Shown here: positions 1-7,846 of the stretch, in pieces
How the letters are laid out: the number at the start of each line of letters is the position of its first letter
How positions within the stretch are numbered: position 1 is the stretch's first letter
Source: an uncultured Acholeplasmatales bacterium
GTDB taxonomy: Bacteria > Bacillota_I > Bacilli_A > ML615J-28 > CAG-698
DNA length: 43,797 nt
Direction of reading: 5' to 3'
Assembly: GCA_937877075.1 (NCBI GenBank)
Contig: CALEGD010000048.1
Coordinates: 1-43,797 of the forward strand
The notes under the pieces: generated by a model
The model's input: only the letters and a program-made list of their open reading frames with translations
Told to the model about the DNA's origin: nothing
Databases searched by the model: none
Made by a program: the position numbers and the translations under genes

Positions 1-734
1 TCAGGGTCAGCTATACCCGCAAAGTTAGCTTTTATTTCTACTTCTGTTTCTGCACTCCACTCTAAATCTTCCATTTTTACGGTACCAAGAACTATTGCTA
101 GCCGACGAGCAGAGTTTGTATCATCGTCTTCCAAAACTTCGCCTTTAACCGTATCAAAATCAGCACCCTTGTCTAAAATTGCTCTAAACTCGGTGATTGT
201 GACTTCCAAAGTTTTCGGAGTTTCTTCCTCATCTTCAATAATTTCCGTTAGTTTGATGGAAATATTAGGGACATTGGCTTCGTTAATCTCTTTTCTTAGC
301 GTGGCATCTCCTCCGGTGTAAAGATCGCGAATATTTTGATATTGAACATCGTATATTAAAAATAAAAACTGTACTCGGTCTTCTTCAACAAAGTCGTCTC
401 CGCTTTCACTTTTCACAGAGGCTTTATAGATTGTCCGGTATATATCTAATTGAAAAAGATTTTTCCCTTCTACTTGAAGTGTTTGACTGAAAACAGGCGT
501 TTCCCCATATACATAATATTGGGGATTGATTCCATACTTTAAATATTTATCAATCTTGTTCGCTGTTGTTTCTTCTTCTGAAAAGGATAGATATTCTTCT
601 TTGTATTCGTTTTTCCATGCCCCTTGACCAAATTTTTCGGAATTATAACCATAAGAACCAATCAAAAAAGTAGCCAATAGTGGTATGAGGATGACGAAAA
701 ACAATATTATATATTTCTTCATCTGCCTATTCAT
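1..734 (-). CDS. Partial gene: unrecognised membrane-anchored protein
   Basis: The frame is open from an ATG at 734 to the left edge of the window (244 codons), so the C-terminus is missing. A strong ribosome site, AAGGAGG at 741-747, lies 6 nt upstream of that ATG. Residues 7-27 form one hydrophobic segment after a basic start (MNRQMKK), which I read as an N-terminal membrane anchor or uncleaved signal with the remainder outside the cell. There is no lipobox cysteine. The outer part is acidic and looks beta-rich, with a short INPQYYVYGETP stretch near residue 71. I do not recognise the family. A distant resemblance to the protein at 10075-10965 is possible: both have one N-terminal anchor and an INP...G.TP motif. 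Confidence 0.75.
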   Translation of the reverse strand, partial: MNRQMKKYIILFFVILIPLLATFLIGSYGYNSEKFGQGAWKNEYKEEYLSFSEEETTANKIDKYLKYGINPQYYVYGETPVFSQTLQVEGKNLFQLDIYRTIYKASVKSESGDDFVEEDRVQFLFLIYDVQYQNIRDLYTGGDATLRKEINEANVPNISIKLTEIIEDEEETPKTLEVTITEFRAILDKGADFDTVKGEVLEDDDTNSARRLAIVLGTVKMEDLEWSAETEVEIKANFAGIADP

Positions 735-847
735 AATTGTCCTCCTTGTGACCTTAACTTGTATTATAACATAATGACATTTCTATTTCAATTATTTTTT
801 TATTTCTTTCTTTTACATTTTAATTTCTTTCTTATACAGATGTTTTA

Positions 848-856
848 TGATATAAT
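848..856 (+). promoter_or_regulatory. Extended -10 promoter candidate
   Basis: TGA-TATAAT at 848-856 is a good extended -10 element in the 288-bp gap between divergent genes. No convincing -35 lies 17 bp upstream. It would give a leader of about 160 nt for the gene at 1023. Confidence 0.4.
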
Positions 857-973
857 GAATTTGATCGAAGCCTTTGTTTTCGGTAAATAAAGCTCTTTTT
901 TATTCTTCGCTTTAGTTCATTCCTTTATCCATCTTGATAAGATAAATCTTTTAAAATATTTTTTAATATTTCC

Positions 974-1002
974 TTGAATTTTTTTGAATTCACGCATATA
1001 AT
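974..1002 (+). promoter_or_regulatory. Promoter TTGAAT-17-TATAAT
   Basis: TTGAAT at 974-979 and TATAAT at 997-1002 are exactly 17 bp apart. Transcription would begin near 1009, leaving a leader of only about 14 nt that still contains the AAGGAG ribosome site (1011-1016) of the gene at 1023. Confidence 0.6.
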
Positions 1003-1022
1003 AGTAGCGAAAGGAGAATATT

Positions 1023-1400
1023 ATGAATATAAAATGGTTTCCTAAAACATCTCAAGGGACTGTAAGTATCTATGAAACCAATATTACTTTGAATAAGGTG
1101 GCAAGTGCTTACTTTAAGGATTCGTACAAAACTCTAGTTGGTTATGATAAAGGTAATGAAGTTTTATTGATCAAAGCCTTAAATAAGGAAGAAGCAATGC
1201 TTTCTAAATACAGCAACAACGACTTGCACGATATCTCTATCAAACCTAGTTACGGTAGGATTAATGGTAAAGGAATTGTTCAAAACCTGGCAGAGTTTCA
1301 TCCTTTAGACTTTTCAAAGAAGAGCCTTTACAAATACAAATGTGATTGGGAGGCATCACAGAAAATGTTGAAAGTATATTTAGAGAGGGAGGTAAACTAA
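1023..1400 (+). CDS. Unrecognised small cytoplasmic protein
   Basis: A 125-aa protein without signal peptide, membrane segment or Cys cluster, with mixed alpha/beta composition. AAGGAG at 1011-1016 sits 6 nt before the ATG. The stop codon overlaps the start of the next gene (TAATG at 1398-1402), so it is translationally coupled to the NfeD gene and probably belongs to the same nfeD-SPFH operon. I do not recognise the family. The position suggests a link to the membrane-raft pair, which is inference only. Confidence 0.8.
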   Translation: MNIKWFPKTSQGTVSIYETNITLNKVASAYFKDSYKTLVGYDKGNEVLLIKALNKEEAMLSKYSNNDLHDISIKPSYGRINGKGIVQNLAEFHPLDFSKKSLYKYKCDWEASQKMLKVYLEREVN

Positions 1401-1894
1401 TGTTATTCCTATTAAAAACTCTCAGTCCTCTTGACTGGGTTATGATTGTTTCCTGGGGTGTTATTTTTGTAGTCACATTGATTATAGAACTCGAGACTAT
1501 GGATTTAATTACCATCTGGTTTAGTTTCAGTGCCCTGGTAACATTGATCTGTGGTGTGTTATTTTTGAAACCCCTGCATCAAATAATATTTTTCGTCGGA
1601 TTATCAATTATATTAATATTACTGACAAAACCGCTAGCGAAAAAGAAAATGCGTGGCACTTTCGTTAAGACCAACACTGATAGATTAATCGGGATGTTAG
1701 CTGTAGTTACAAAAGAAATCGTCCCCAATGAAATTGGGGAAGTGAGAGTTGAAAGCCAGCTTTGGAGAGCAGTCAATTATGAAGAACTAAATTTTGCTGT
1801 CGGTGAAAAAGTTCTAATTGATGCCATATCAGGCATTAAATTGGTCGTCTCAAAAATTGAAAATGCTGGGAATATTGAAATACTAAGAAAATAA
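1400..1894 (+). CDS. NfeD-family membrane protein, partner of the SPFH protein
   Basis: A 164-aa protein with three hydrophobic segments (about residues 10-30, 35-55 and 58-75). A basic linker (KPLAKKKMRG) follows, then a C-terminal domain of about 75 residues with the OB-like pattern of NfeD proteins: G..A.V......G.V......W.A....... .G..V.I. The ATG at 1400 is chosen over an in-frame codon at 1346 because GGAGG (1388-1392) lies 7 nt upstream and the codon overlaps the previous stop. It is the short NfeD form without a ClpP-like protease domain, which in many bacteria sits directly upstream of a stomatin/paraslipin gene, as here. The pair is thought to organise lipid microdomains and membrane protein quality control. 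Confidence 0.88.
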   Translation: MLFLLKTLSPLDWVMIVSWGVIFVVTLIIELETMDLITIWFSFSALVTLICGVLFLKPLHQIIFFVGLSIILILLTKPLAKKKMRGTFVKTNTDRLIGMLAVVTKEIVPNEIGEVRVESQLWRAVNYEELNFAVGEKVLIDAISGIKLVVSKIENAGNIEILRK

Positions 1895-1916
1895 TAGCGA
1901 GTAGGAGGAGATTAAC

Positions 1917-2885
1917 ATGCTATTAAATTTATTTTTAGAATTACCACCGGGTGCAATTATTGCAATTGTTGTCGTAATTTTTTTTCTTGTCATTGTGGTT
2001 GCCACAAGCTTTAAAATTGTCCCACAAGCAAATGCTTATATTATTGAAAGACTTGGGACTTATCATGATACATGGAATACCGGAATTCACTTTTTGGTTC
2101 CGTTCGTTGATAGAATTGCGAAAAAGGTGTCATTAAAAGAACAAGTTCTTGACTACGATCCACAAGCTGTGATTACTAAAGATAATGTCACCATGCAAAT
2201 TGATACTGTTGTTTTCTTTACTATTACCGATCCAAAATTGTATTGCTACGGAGTAGACTATCCACTTCTTGCAATTGAAAAACTAACAGCAACCACATTA
2301 AGGAATCTGATTGGTGAAATTGATCTTGACGGAACATTAACTAGCCGCGAAATTATTAATGCGAAAATGCGGGATATTCTTGATGAGGCAACCGATCCTT
2401 GGGGAATCAAAGTTAACCGTATCGAGCTTAAAAACATTCTACCGCCAAAAGATATCCGTGATGCTATGGAAAAACAAATGCGGGCTGAACGCGAAAGAAG
2501 AGAAGCAATTCTCAGGGCTGAAGGTGAAAAAAGATCAGCAATCCTTCAAGCTGAAGGATTTAAAGAAGCTAAAATCCTTGAAGCCGAAGCTAAACGCCAA
2601 GCATTAATCAATGAAGCTGAAGGTGCTAAACAATCTCAAATTTTGCGCGCCGAGGGTGAGGCTCAAGCTTTATTAGAAGTTCAGGAAGCTCATGCTAAGG
2701 GAATTGAACTTGTTAAGGCAGCCGGAGCTGACCAAGCGGTCCTCTCAATAAAAGCTTATGAAGCTTTAGTTGAAATGGCTAAAGGGCAAGCAACAAAAAT
2801 CATTATCCCTTCAAACATTCAAAATCTTGCCGGCCTTGCCACTTCTCTTGCTGAAATAGTAAAAGATGAAAAAAAGAATAAGTAA
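1917..2885 (+). CDS. SPFH/band 7 protein (QmcA/paraslipin type)
   Basis: A 322-aa protein with an N-terminal membrane segment (residues 12-32). The SPFH domain begins at IVPQANAYIIERLGTY (about residue 38) and includes the typical PFVDRI and TKDNVTMQIDTVVFF stretches. Residues 190-265 form a long Ala/Glu/Arg-rich coiled coil (repeated ILRAEGE/ILQAEG units), followed by a short C-terminal region. Members oligomerise on the membrane and scaffold protein complexes. GGAGGAG at 1904-1910 precedes the ATG. It follows the NfeD gene by 22 bp and the operon ends in a clear terminator. E. coli QmcA is the closest named relative I can suggest. Confidence 0.92.
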   Translation: MLLNLFLELPPGAIIAIVVVIFFLVIVVATSFKIVPQANAYIIERLGTYHDTWNTGIHFLVPFVDRIAKKVSLKEQVLDYDPQAVITKDNVTMQIDTVVFFTITDPKLYCYGVDYPLLAIEKLTATTLRNLIGEIDLDGTLTSREIINAKMRDILDEATDPWGIKVNRIELKNILPPKDIRDAMEKQMRAERERREAILRAEGEKRSAILQAEGFKEAKILEAEAKRQALINEAEGAKQSQILRAEGEAQALLEVQEAHAKGIELVKAAGADQAVLSIKAYEALVEMAKGQATKIIIPSNIQNLAGLATSLAEIVKDEKKNK

Positions 2886-2894
2886 ACAGACTAA

Positions 2895-2926
2895 CAAACC
2901 CGAAATATCCTTGGGTTTGTTTTTTT
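2895..2926 (+). terminator. Rho-independent terminator of the NfeD-SPFH operon
   Basis: CAAACCC (2895-2901) pairs with GGGTTTG (2913-2919) across an 11-nt loop, followed by seven T (2920-2926). Confidence 0.9.
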
Positions 2927-2929
2927 AAC

Positions 2930-2958
2930 TTTACATTTTCTAGGTAAGAGTATAAAAT
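2930..2958 (+). promoter_or_regulatory. Promoter TTTACA-17-TAAAAT for the PAP2 gene
   Basis: TTTACA at 2930-2935 and TAAAAT at 2953-2958 have 17-bp spacing. They lie just after the upstream terminator and 26 bp before the PAP2 start codon. Confidence 0.55.
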
Positions 2959-2984
2959 AGAAACCGTAAATATAGGAGGTCTCT

Positions 2985-3878
2985 ATGAATGCTTTTGAAA
3001 TAAAAATCATCAATGATATTAGGGAAACTATTACTCCCTTCCTTGATAAGATATTCGAAATAATCACAATTTTAGGTGAACAAAGTATCCTCATTCTTTT
3101 ACTTCTCGGAATTTATTTTATCTATTCAAAAAGAGAAGGGCAAAAGATTGCCTTTTCTATCTTCACTTCCTTACTTCTTAATAATGCGTTAAAAATTGCC
3201 ATTCAAAGAATCCGCCCTTTCGAACATCCGGGTCATAACTATGAGGCTACCAGGTTAGATACAGCAACCGGATATTCCTTTCCAAGCGGTCATACTCAAA
3301 ATTCCGCAGTCAGTTATACCGCTATCGGTCTTTCTGTTAAGAAAAAATGGTTGTGGATTACCATTATTGTTCTCATTACTTTAATTGGTATATCTAGGGT
3401 CGCCCTCGGAGTGCACTACCCCACTGATGTCATAGCCGGTGCTGCTCTTGGAATCGGTTGTGCCTTCCTTGGAAGATATCTCTTTGAAAAATGTGAAAAA
3501 AGTTATACGAAAGAACTCATTCTTTATGGGATCACCATTCTTATCTTCCTTCCTTTTGTTTTTATCTATTGGAAGAAAGCAATGACAAACCCAGATAAGT
3601 TTAAAGACTTTTATACCTCATTTTCATTCTTTATCGGTTTTGTTGCAGCCATTATCTTAGAACGCAAGTTCGTTGGTTTTGAATGTAATTGTTGCCTGAA
3701 ATTAAGGATTGTTCGTTTTCTTATCGCCTTAGTGATAGTTGTTGCTATCCAGTTTGGTCTCGGCGTCCTTCTGCCAGAAGGATTAATTTTCTCAATGTTA
3801 CGATATTTCCTGCTTTCATATATCACTTTAGGAATTTATCCAATTCTTACGAAAAAGTGGTTATTCCCTAAAAAATAA
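2985..3878 (+). CDS. PAP2-family membrane phosphatase
   Basis: A 297-aa polytopic protein. All three motifs of the PAP2/acid phosphatase superfamily are visible: KIAIQRIRP (KX6RP, about residue 69), FPSGH (about 100) and SRVALGVHYPTD (SRX5HX3D, about 137-148). The catalytic Lys, Arg and His residues are present. The family removes phosphate from lipid phosphates such as undecaprenyl pyrophosphate or phosphatidic acid on the outer membrane face. The C-terminal 130 residues add about four further hydrophobic segments beyond the minimal domain. AGGAGG at 2974-2979 sets the start. It is a single-gene unit between two terminators. The exact substrate cannot be told from sequence. Confidence 0.9.
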   Translation: MNAFEIKIINDIRETITPFLDKIFEIITILGEQSILILLLLGIYFIYSKREGQKIAFSIFTSLLLNNALKIAIQRIRPFEHPGHNYEATRLDTATGYSFPSGHTQNSAVSYTAIGLSVKKKWLWITIIVLITLIGISRVALGVHYPTDVIAGAALGIGCAFLGRYLFEKCEKSYTKELILYGITILIFLPFVFIYWKKAMTNPDKFKDFYTSFSFFIGFVAAIILERKFVGFECNCCLKLRIVRFLIALVIVVAIQFGLGVLLPEGLIFSMLRYFLLSYITLGIYPILTKKWLFPKK

Positions 3879-3881
3879 ACA

Positions 3882-3908
3882 GAGCTGCCTTTGGCAGCTC
3901 ATTTATTT
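3882..3908. terminator. Bidirectional terminator between PAP2 gene and mnmE
   Basis: GAGCTGCC (3882-3889), loop TTT, GGCAGCTC (3893-3900): a perfect 8-bp stem flanked by an A-rich left side and a T-rich right side. It serves both converging genes and lies only a few bases from both stop codons. Confidence 0.88.
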
Positions 3909-5252
3909 TCCTAAACAAAAGTTTGCAAACAATTCATCAACAATCGAATCAGAATGCACTTCTCCAATAATTTCACCAAGAAAACCCCAAGCCCGACGCA
4001 AGTCAATATTAATTATATCAATCGGGTATTTCTCAAGAATACTCTGGTAGGCATCTGATAAAGCTTCGGAGCTTTGTTTAAGTTTGGCTATCTGGCGGGC
4101 ATTTCCGATATATGTATAATCCATATCGGAAAGCTCACTTAAATGGTATATTTCTTTAATTTGATTTTTAAGTTTGTCAATATCTTCTTCATTAAAAGTT
4201 GACATCAAAAGATAATCTTCAAAAATATTCAAATCGAGTTTCTTCTCTAAATCCTGCTTATTAATGACAATAATCCTAGTCTTTATCTTAGTTATCTGTA
4301 ATAGCTCTAAATCTATTTCTGTTAAAGGTGAACTATAATCAAAAACAAGAATCACTAGATCGGCCTTTACAATCATTTGTTTGGATTTTTCAACACCAAT
4401 CCGCTCAACCACATCTTCGGTTTGACGCACTCCAGCAGTATCCACCAAATTTAACACAACTCCACCGATGTTCATTTTCCCTTCAACAACATCCCGTGTT
4501 GTTCCGGCAATTTCAGTTACAATAGCTTTATCTTCTTGAAGCAAAGCATTCAACAAACTTGACTTTCCGACATTAGGTCTGCCGATTATGGCTGTAGAAA
4601 TACCTTCTCTTAAGAGCGTTGATGTCTCACTCTTCGCCAGTATCTTTTCATATCTTTTTATCAGGTTTTCAGTTACTGGTTTAAGATATTCGGAAGTTAT
4701 TAATTCTTCATCCTCGTATTCCGGATAATCGATATTTACTTCAATTTTCAGAATCATCGAAAGAATTTCCTTACGAAAATCTTCGACCATTTTCCGAACA
4801 TCTCCCTTCAAACCGAAACTTGCCAGTTTAAGGCTGTTTGTAGTCTTTGCTTCGATAACGTCCATCACCGATTCGGCTTGAGTCAGATCGATCCTTCCGT
4901 TTAAGAAAGCTCGCTTTGTAAACTCTCCCGGTTCTGCAGGTCGACAGCCCTTTCTAATTAGCAGTTCTAAAACCTTATTAGTAACAAAGATCCCACCGTG
5001 ACAATTTATTTCTACAACATCTTCGCCGGTATAAGTTTTTGGTGAACGAAATACGCTGACTAAAACCTCATCCAACATTTCTTCACCGTCATATATATGT
5101 CCGTAATTTATCGTGTTAGTATTAGCTTTATTTAAATTAATCCCTTTATAAACGTCACTTACAATAGCTATTGCCTCCGGACCGCTAATCCTGACAATGG
5201 AAATTGCACTTTTCCCGAGTGCGGTTGAAATTGCAACAATAGTATCTTCCAT
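3903..5252 (-). CDS. mnmE: tRNA modification GTPase MnmE
   Basis: A 449-aa GTPase that works with MnmG to add carboxymethylaminomethyl groups to U34 of certain tRNAs. The N-terminal folate-binding domain starts with EDTIVAISTALGKSAISIVR. The G domain shows GRPNVGKS (224-231), GTTRD, DTAG and NKQD, and the protein ends in FCLGK with the conserved Cys of the FC(I/L)GK tail. Length is normal. CAGGAGT (5257-5263) precedes the ATG. The gene starts 11 bp after the YycO-like gene and is probably cotranscribed with it. In most Bacilli mnmE follows jag directly and is followed by mnmG. Here three genes separate it from jag, and mnmG is not in the window. Confidence 0.98.
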   Translation of the reverse strand: MEDTIVAISTALGKSAISIVRISGPEAIAIVSDVYKGINLNKANTNTINYGHIYDGEEMLDEVLVSVFRSPKTYTGEDVVEINCHGGIFVTNKVLELLIRKGCRPAEPGEFTKRAFLNGRIDLTQAESVMDVIEAKTTNSLKLASFGLKGDVRKMVEDFRKEILSMILKIEVNIDYPEYEDEELITSEYLKPVTENLIKRYEKILAKSETSTLLREGISTAIIGRPNVGKSSLLNALLQEDKAIVTEIAGTTRDVVEGKMNIGGVVLNLVDTAGVRQTEDVVERIGVEKSKQMIVKADLVILVFDYSSPLTEIDLELLQITKIKTRIIVINKQDLEKKLDLNIFEDYLLMSTFNEEDIDKLKNQIKEIYHLSELSDMDYTYIGNARQIAKLKQSSEALSDAYQSILEKYPIDIINIDLRRAWGFLGEIIGEVHSDSIVDELFANFCLGK

Positions 5253-5263
5253 ATTGACTCCTG

Positions 5264-6061
5264 TTAGTCCAGATAATAAATATTATATCTTTCAATTCCG
5301 TTTTCAATCACAACCTCACGGATAAAAAATATATAGACATTTTCACTTATAAGAATATCAGTGCCGGTAGTAGCCAGGAAATCATAATTAACATTTACTC
5401 CTCCCGCTGATGCTGCCCTACTGACAATATCTGTACAATAAAAAGAATTTGCCCGATTAAAAAGGAAAGAATAATTATAATGATAGCCGAGTTTTGACTT
5501 CGCATATTCAATCATTCGGTCCCGCTGTTCCGAAGTAGTATCCTTAATTCTGAGCCCGATAATCATTGGAGAAGAATAATCGCCATATTCTTCTTTGGTA
5601 AGCCAATCGTTATTACCTTCGCGAACAATATTATTTTCCCAGGCACTGTTTCCGATTGTTTCGATTAACCTAGACCCGTCTTCGGTACTGTTTATACTGG
5701 TGTGACCGAGATACAAATATTTCGCAAACGGTCCAACCAATTTAGACAAAAAAGGATAGTCTCGTAGCGGATTGCGATTACTGGTGATAATATCAGCTTT
5801 TGCTCCAATTATTCTCTTATTAAAATTAAAAATATTTCGGGAAATATCTTCCCCTTCACGGGAAGGGACCCGATAATAATAAGTGTTATCAATTAAAGGA
5901 TCGGCAACAGGTTCCTCAGTTGCTCTAGATTTAAATTCGAAAATTCGATCCTGAACAACAAAGTGTTCAAAAACACCGTTGATCAGGAAGATAAAAAAAC
6001 AAATTAGAATGATGAGCAAGAATCGGTTTAATATTTTGATTATTTTCATTATTATTCGCAT
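5264..6061 (-). CDS. YycO/YiiX-like permuted papain-fold hydrolase, membrane anchored
   Basis: A 265-aa protein with a hydrophobic segment at residues 11-30 (anchor or signal), so the rest is probably outside the membrane. The C-terminal half has the two hallmarks of circularly permuted NlpC/P60-type hydrolases: a GHTSI motif with the catalytic His (about residue 119) and FYCTDIVSRA with the catalytic Cys (about residue 210), joined by a YAKSKLGYHYNYSF stretch. B. subtilis YycO and E. coli YiiX are family examples. Substrates are uncertain (amide, thioester or lipid). The start is not firm: ATG at 6061 has only a weak AAGAGTG site, and ATG at 6049 is the alternative. The gene precedes mnmE in the same direction. 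Confidence 0.78.
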   Translation of the reverse strand: MRIIMKIIKILNRFLLIILICFFIFLINGVFEHFVVQDRIFEFKSRATEEPVADPLIDNTYYYRVPSREGEDISRNIFNFNKRIIGAKADIITSNRNPLRDYPFLSKLVGPFAKYLYLGHTSINSTEDGSRLIETIGNSAWENNIVREGNNDWLTKEEYGDYSSPMIIGLRIKDTTSEQRDRMIEYAKSKLGYHYNYSFLFNRANSFYCTDIVSRAASAGGVNVNYDFLATTGTDILISENVYIFFIREVVIENGIERYNIYYLD

Positions 6062-6156
6062 ATTTAATCACTCTTATGTAATTATAACATATTAAGTTAT
6101 TTTTGTCTTGATTTCAAAAAGTTTTATATATATATCTTTATTATTAACTCTCGGTA

Positions 6157-6165
6157 TGATATAAT
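6157..6165 (+). promoter_or_regulatory. Extended -10 promoter of the Fic gene
   Basis: TGA-TATAAT at 6157-6165. The matching -35 position (6137-6142, TTTATT) is weak. The -10 element lies 26 bp before the Fic start codon. Confidence 0.55.
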
Positions 6166-6190
6166 GAAATAAATAAAAAGGAGGTAACGA

Positions 6191-6874
6191 ATGCTTGATT
6201 TGCCTTTGAACAGGATGCAAGAACTTGCATCCGAAAAATTCGACCTGAATAATATCCATCCAAATTTTATTAAAGATTTTGTTTTTAACTCTTTATCTTT
6301 TGAAACAGATTTTATCAGTCCTGAAGATGTAGAAGCGGTGCTCCGGGATGAAACGGAAGGCATCGAAGAAAAAAGACTTTGTTTAATCAGAAACCATATC
6401 AATGCTTTTGCTTTTGTTGTTGCTATGGTCAAATCTAATTCTGAATTTAATGAAAACAAACTAAAAGATTTACATGAGGTTTTAATGAATGAACTTGATA
6501 TCGGCGGTCTCTATCGAAATGTTGATATCTCGATTAAAGGATCAAATCATACTCCGCCGAGTCATTTTAAAGTCTATGACCGCATGAAAAAATATTTTGA
6601 TATCCTTAATGATCCCCATAAAGACGTCTTGGAGAAAATTGCTTTCAGCCATGTACAACTTGCAAAAATCCATCCTTTTCTTGATGGAAACGGTCGTTGT
6701 GCACGTTTAGTCTTGAATTATCATTTAATGAAATATGGTTTGGCTCCGATTATCATTTCTTACCAGGACAGAACTCGTTATTTTGAAGCTCTAGAAAATT
6801 TTAAAGTTAAGAAAGACATCCGGCCCTTTATCGAATATTTGATAGAAAAGGAAAAGGAAATTCTTGAACTATAG
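6191..6874 (+). CDS. Fic-domain protein (probable AMP/nucleotidyl transferase)
   Basis: A 227-aa protein. The Fic active-site motif HPFLDGNGRCAR is complete (about residues 160-171), including the catalytic His and the phosphate-binding GNGR loop. Fic enzymes usually transfer AMP from ATP to Ser, Thr or Tyr of a target protein. An N-terminal NSLSFET segment (residues 35-41) sits where class II Fic proteins carry the inhibitory (S/T)xxxE(G/N) helix. The Ser and Glu are kept but the last position is Thr. AGGAGG sits just before the ATG. The gene is flanked by its own promoter and terminator, with no antitoxin gene beside it, so self-inhibition is more likely than a toxin-antitoxin pair. The target is unknown. 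Confidence 0.9.
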   Translation: MLDLPLNRMQELASEKFDLNNIHPNFIKDFVFNSLSFETDFISPEDVEAVLRDETEGIEEKRLCLIRNHINAFAFVVAMVKSNSEFNENKLKDLHEVLMNELDIGGLYRNVDISIKGSNHTPPSHFKVYDRMKKYFDILNDPHKDVLEKIAFSHVQLAKIHPFLDGNGRCARLVLNYHLMKYGLAPIIISYQDRTRYFEALENFKVKKDIRPFIEYLIEKEKEILEL

Positions 6875-6897
6875 ACCCTATGGGTCTATTTGTTTTA
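6871..6897 (+). terminator. Terminator of the Fic gene
   Basis: ATAGACCC (6871-6878), loop TAT, GGGTCTAT (6882-6889), then a T-rich stretch. The TAG stop codon (6872-6874) is inside the left arm. Confidence 0.85.
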
Positions 6898-6901
6898 TTT
6901 A

Positions 6902-6930
6902 TTGAAAATCATTTTAAATAATGATAGAAT
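6902..6930 (+). promoter_or_regulatory. Promoter TTGAAA-17-TAGAAT with extended -10
   Basis: TTGAAA (6902-6907) and TAGAAT (6925-6930) with 17-bp spacing and TG one base before the -10. It contains an ATG at 6921 that is in frame with the next gene but cannot be its start, since transcription would begin about 15 bp later. Confidence 0.7.
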
Positions 6931-6947
6931 TATTAAGAGGTGTTAGA

Positions 6948-7805
6948 ATGTTTGGAAAAAGAAGCGATGGTATAAGAATCAAAACAATCGATCCTGTTTT
7001 TAAGTTGATCCCCCATGTTATGTTTGAGCGGCACGATGCTTCTAACTCGATGGCCATCAAAGTTAACTGCGATCCCCTTGATCTATATATTTCTAAAAAA
7101 AGAAAAGAAAATATAAGCATCAATTATATGCATATTGTTATTGCCTCAATTGTTCGGGTTTTTGCCTTAAAACCGCATTTGAACCGTTTTGTTATGAATG
7201 GAAGATTATACAAAAGAAAACGGATTTTTGTTTCCTTTTCTGTCAAGAAAAGATTAAATGAGGAAGCAGAAGAAACAACCATCAAATTAGAGTTTAGGGG
7301 AACCGAAAACCTTATGGAAATAAAACAAATGGTTGATGAAAGCATCAGATTGAATTGTGGAAATGACGAAAAAAACCGCACAGATAAAACTGCAAAGGCA
7401 TTTTCTTTTATGCCAAATTCTATACTAAAATATAGTGTCAAGTTTGTAAAATTTCTTGACCGACACGGTATGCTTCCGAAGGCAATCATTAAAGTCAGTC
7501 CTTTCCATACATCCTGTTTTTTAACAAATTTGAAATCACTCCATATGGATTTTATTTATCATCATCTTTATGATTTCGGTACAACCGGAATGTTTGTCAG
7601 TATGGGAAAAGAGAAGAAGGAGCCGATTGTTAACAGAGACGGCGAAATTGTCCCGGCAAAAATAATGAATTTGGGAATTGTAGCCGATGAAAGATTATGT
7701 GATGGACTTTATCACGCAAACTCGCTTAAACTTTTTAAAAGAGTTATTGAAAATCCAGAAATTCTAGAAGCAGGGCTTGAAAGTATAACCCCAGACATTG
7801 ATTAA
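6948..7805 (+). CDS. 2-oxoacid dehydrogenase E2-like acyltransferase domain protein, catalytic His absent
   Basis: A 285-aa protein made only of an E2/chloramphenicol-acetyltransferase-type catalytic domain, without lipoyl or E3-binding domains. Recognisable parts are MHIVIASIVRVFALKPHLNR, the central FVSFSVKKR strand and the C-terminal ADERLCDGLYHANSLKLFK. In active E2 enzymes that last motif reads DHRxxDG with a catalytic His. Here the His is Glu (GAA), while Arg, Asp and Gly are kept. The start at 6948 is chosen because AAGAGG (6935-6940) lies upstream and the promoter covers the earlier ATG. No E1, E3 or lipoyl genes are nearby. It may be a non-catalytic or differently active relative, and its function is unknown. 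Confidence 0.72.
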   Translation: MFGKRSDGIRIKTIDPVFKLIPHVMFERHDASNSMAIKVNCDPLDLYISKKRKENISINYMHIVIASIVRVFALKPHLNRFVMNGRLYKRKRIFVSFSVKKRLNEEAEETTIKLEFRGTENLMEIKQMVDESIRLNCGNDEKNRTDKTAKAFSFMPNSILKYSVKFVKFLDRHGMLPKAIIKVSPFHTSCFLTNLKSLHMDFIYHHLYDFGTTGMFVSMGKEKKEPIVNRDGEIVPAKIMNLGIVADERLCDGLYHANSLKLFKRVIENPEILEAGLESITPDID

Positions 7806-7817
7806 TATTATGTATAG

Positions 7818-7846
7818 AAAAAGAGCGTTTTATGATCGCTCTTTTT
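7818..7846. terminator. Bidirectional terminator between E2-like gene and jag
   Basis: AAAAAGAGCG (7818-7827) pairs with CGCTCTTTTT (7837-7846), loop 9 nt. The TAA stop of jag (7830-7832) lies in the loop. Confidence 0.85.

Noticed and set aside
6921..6947. ATG at 6921 as start of the E2-like gene
   Set aside because: It sits inside the promoter -10 region. The ATG at 6948 has a ribosome site.
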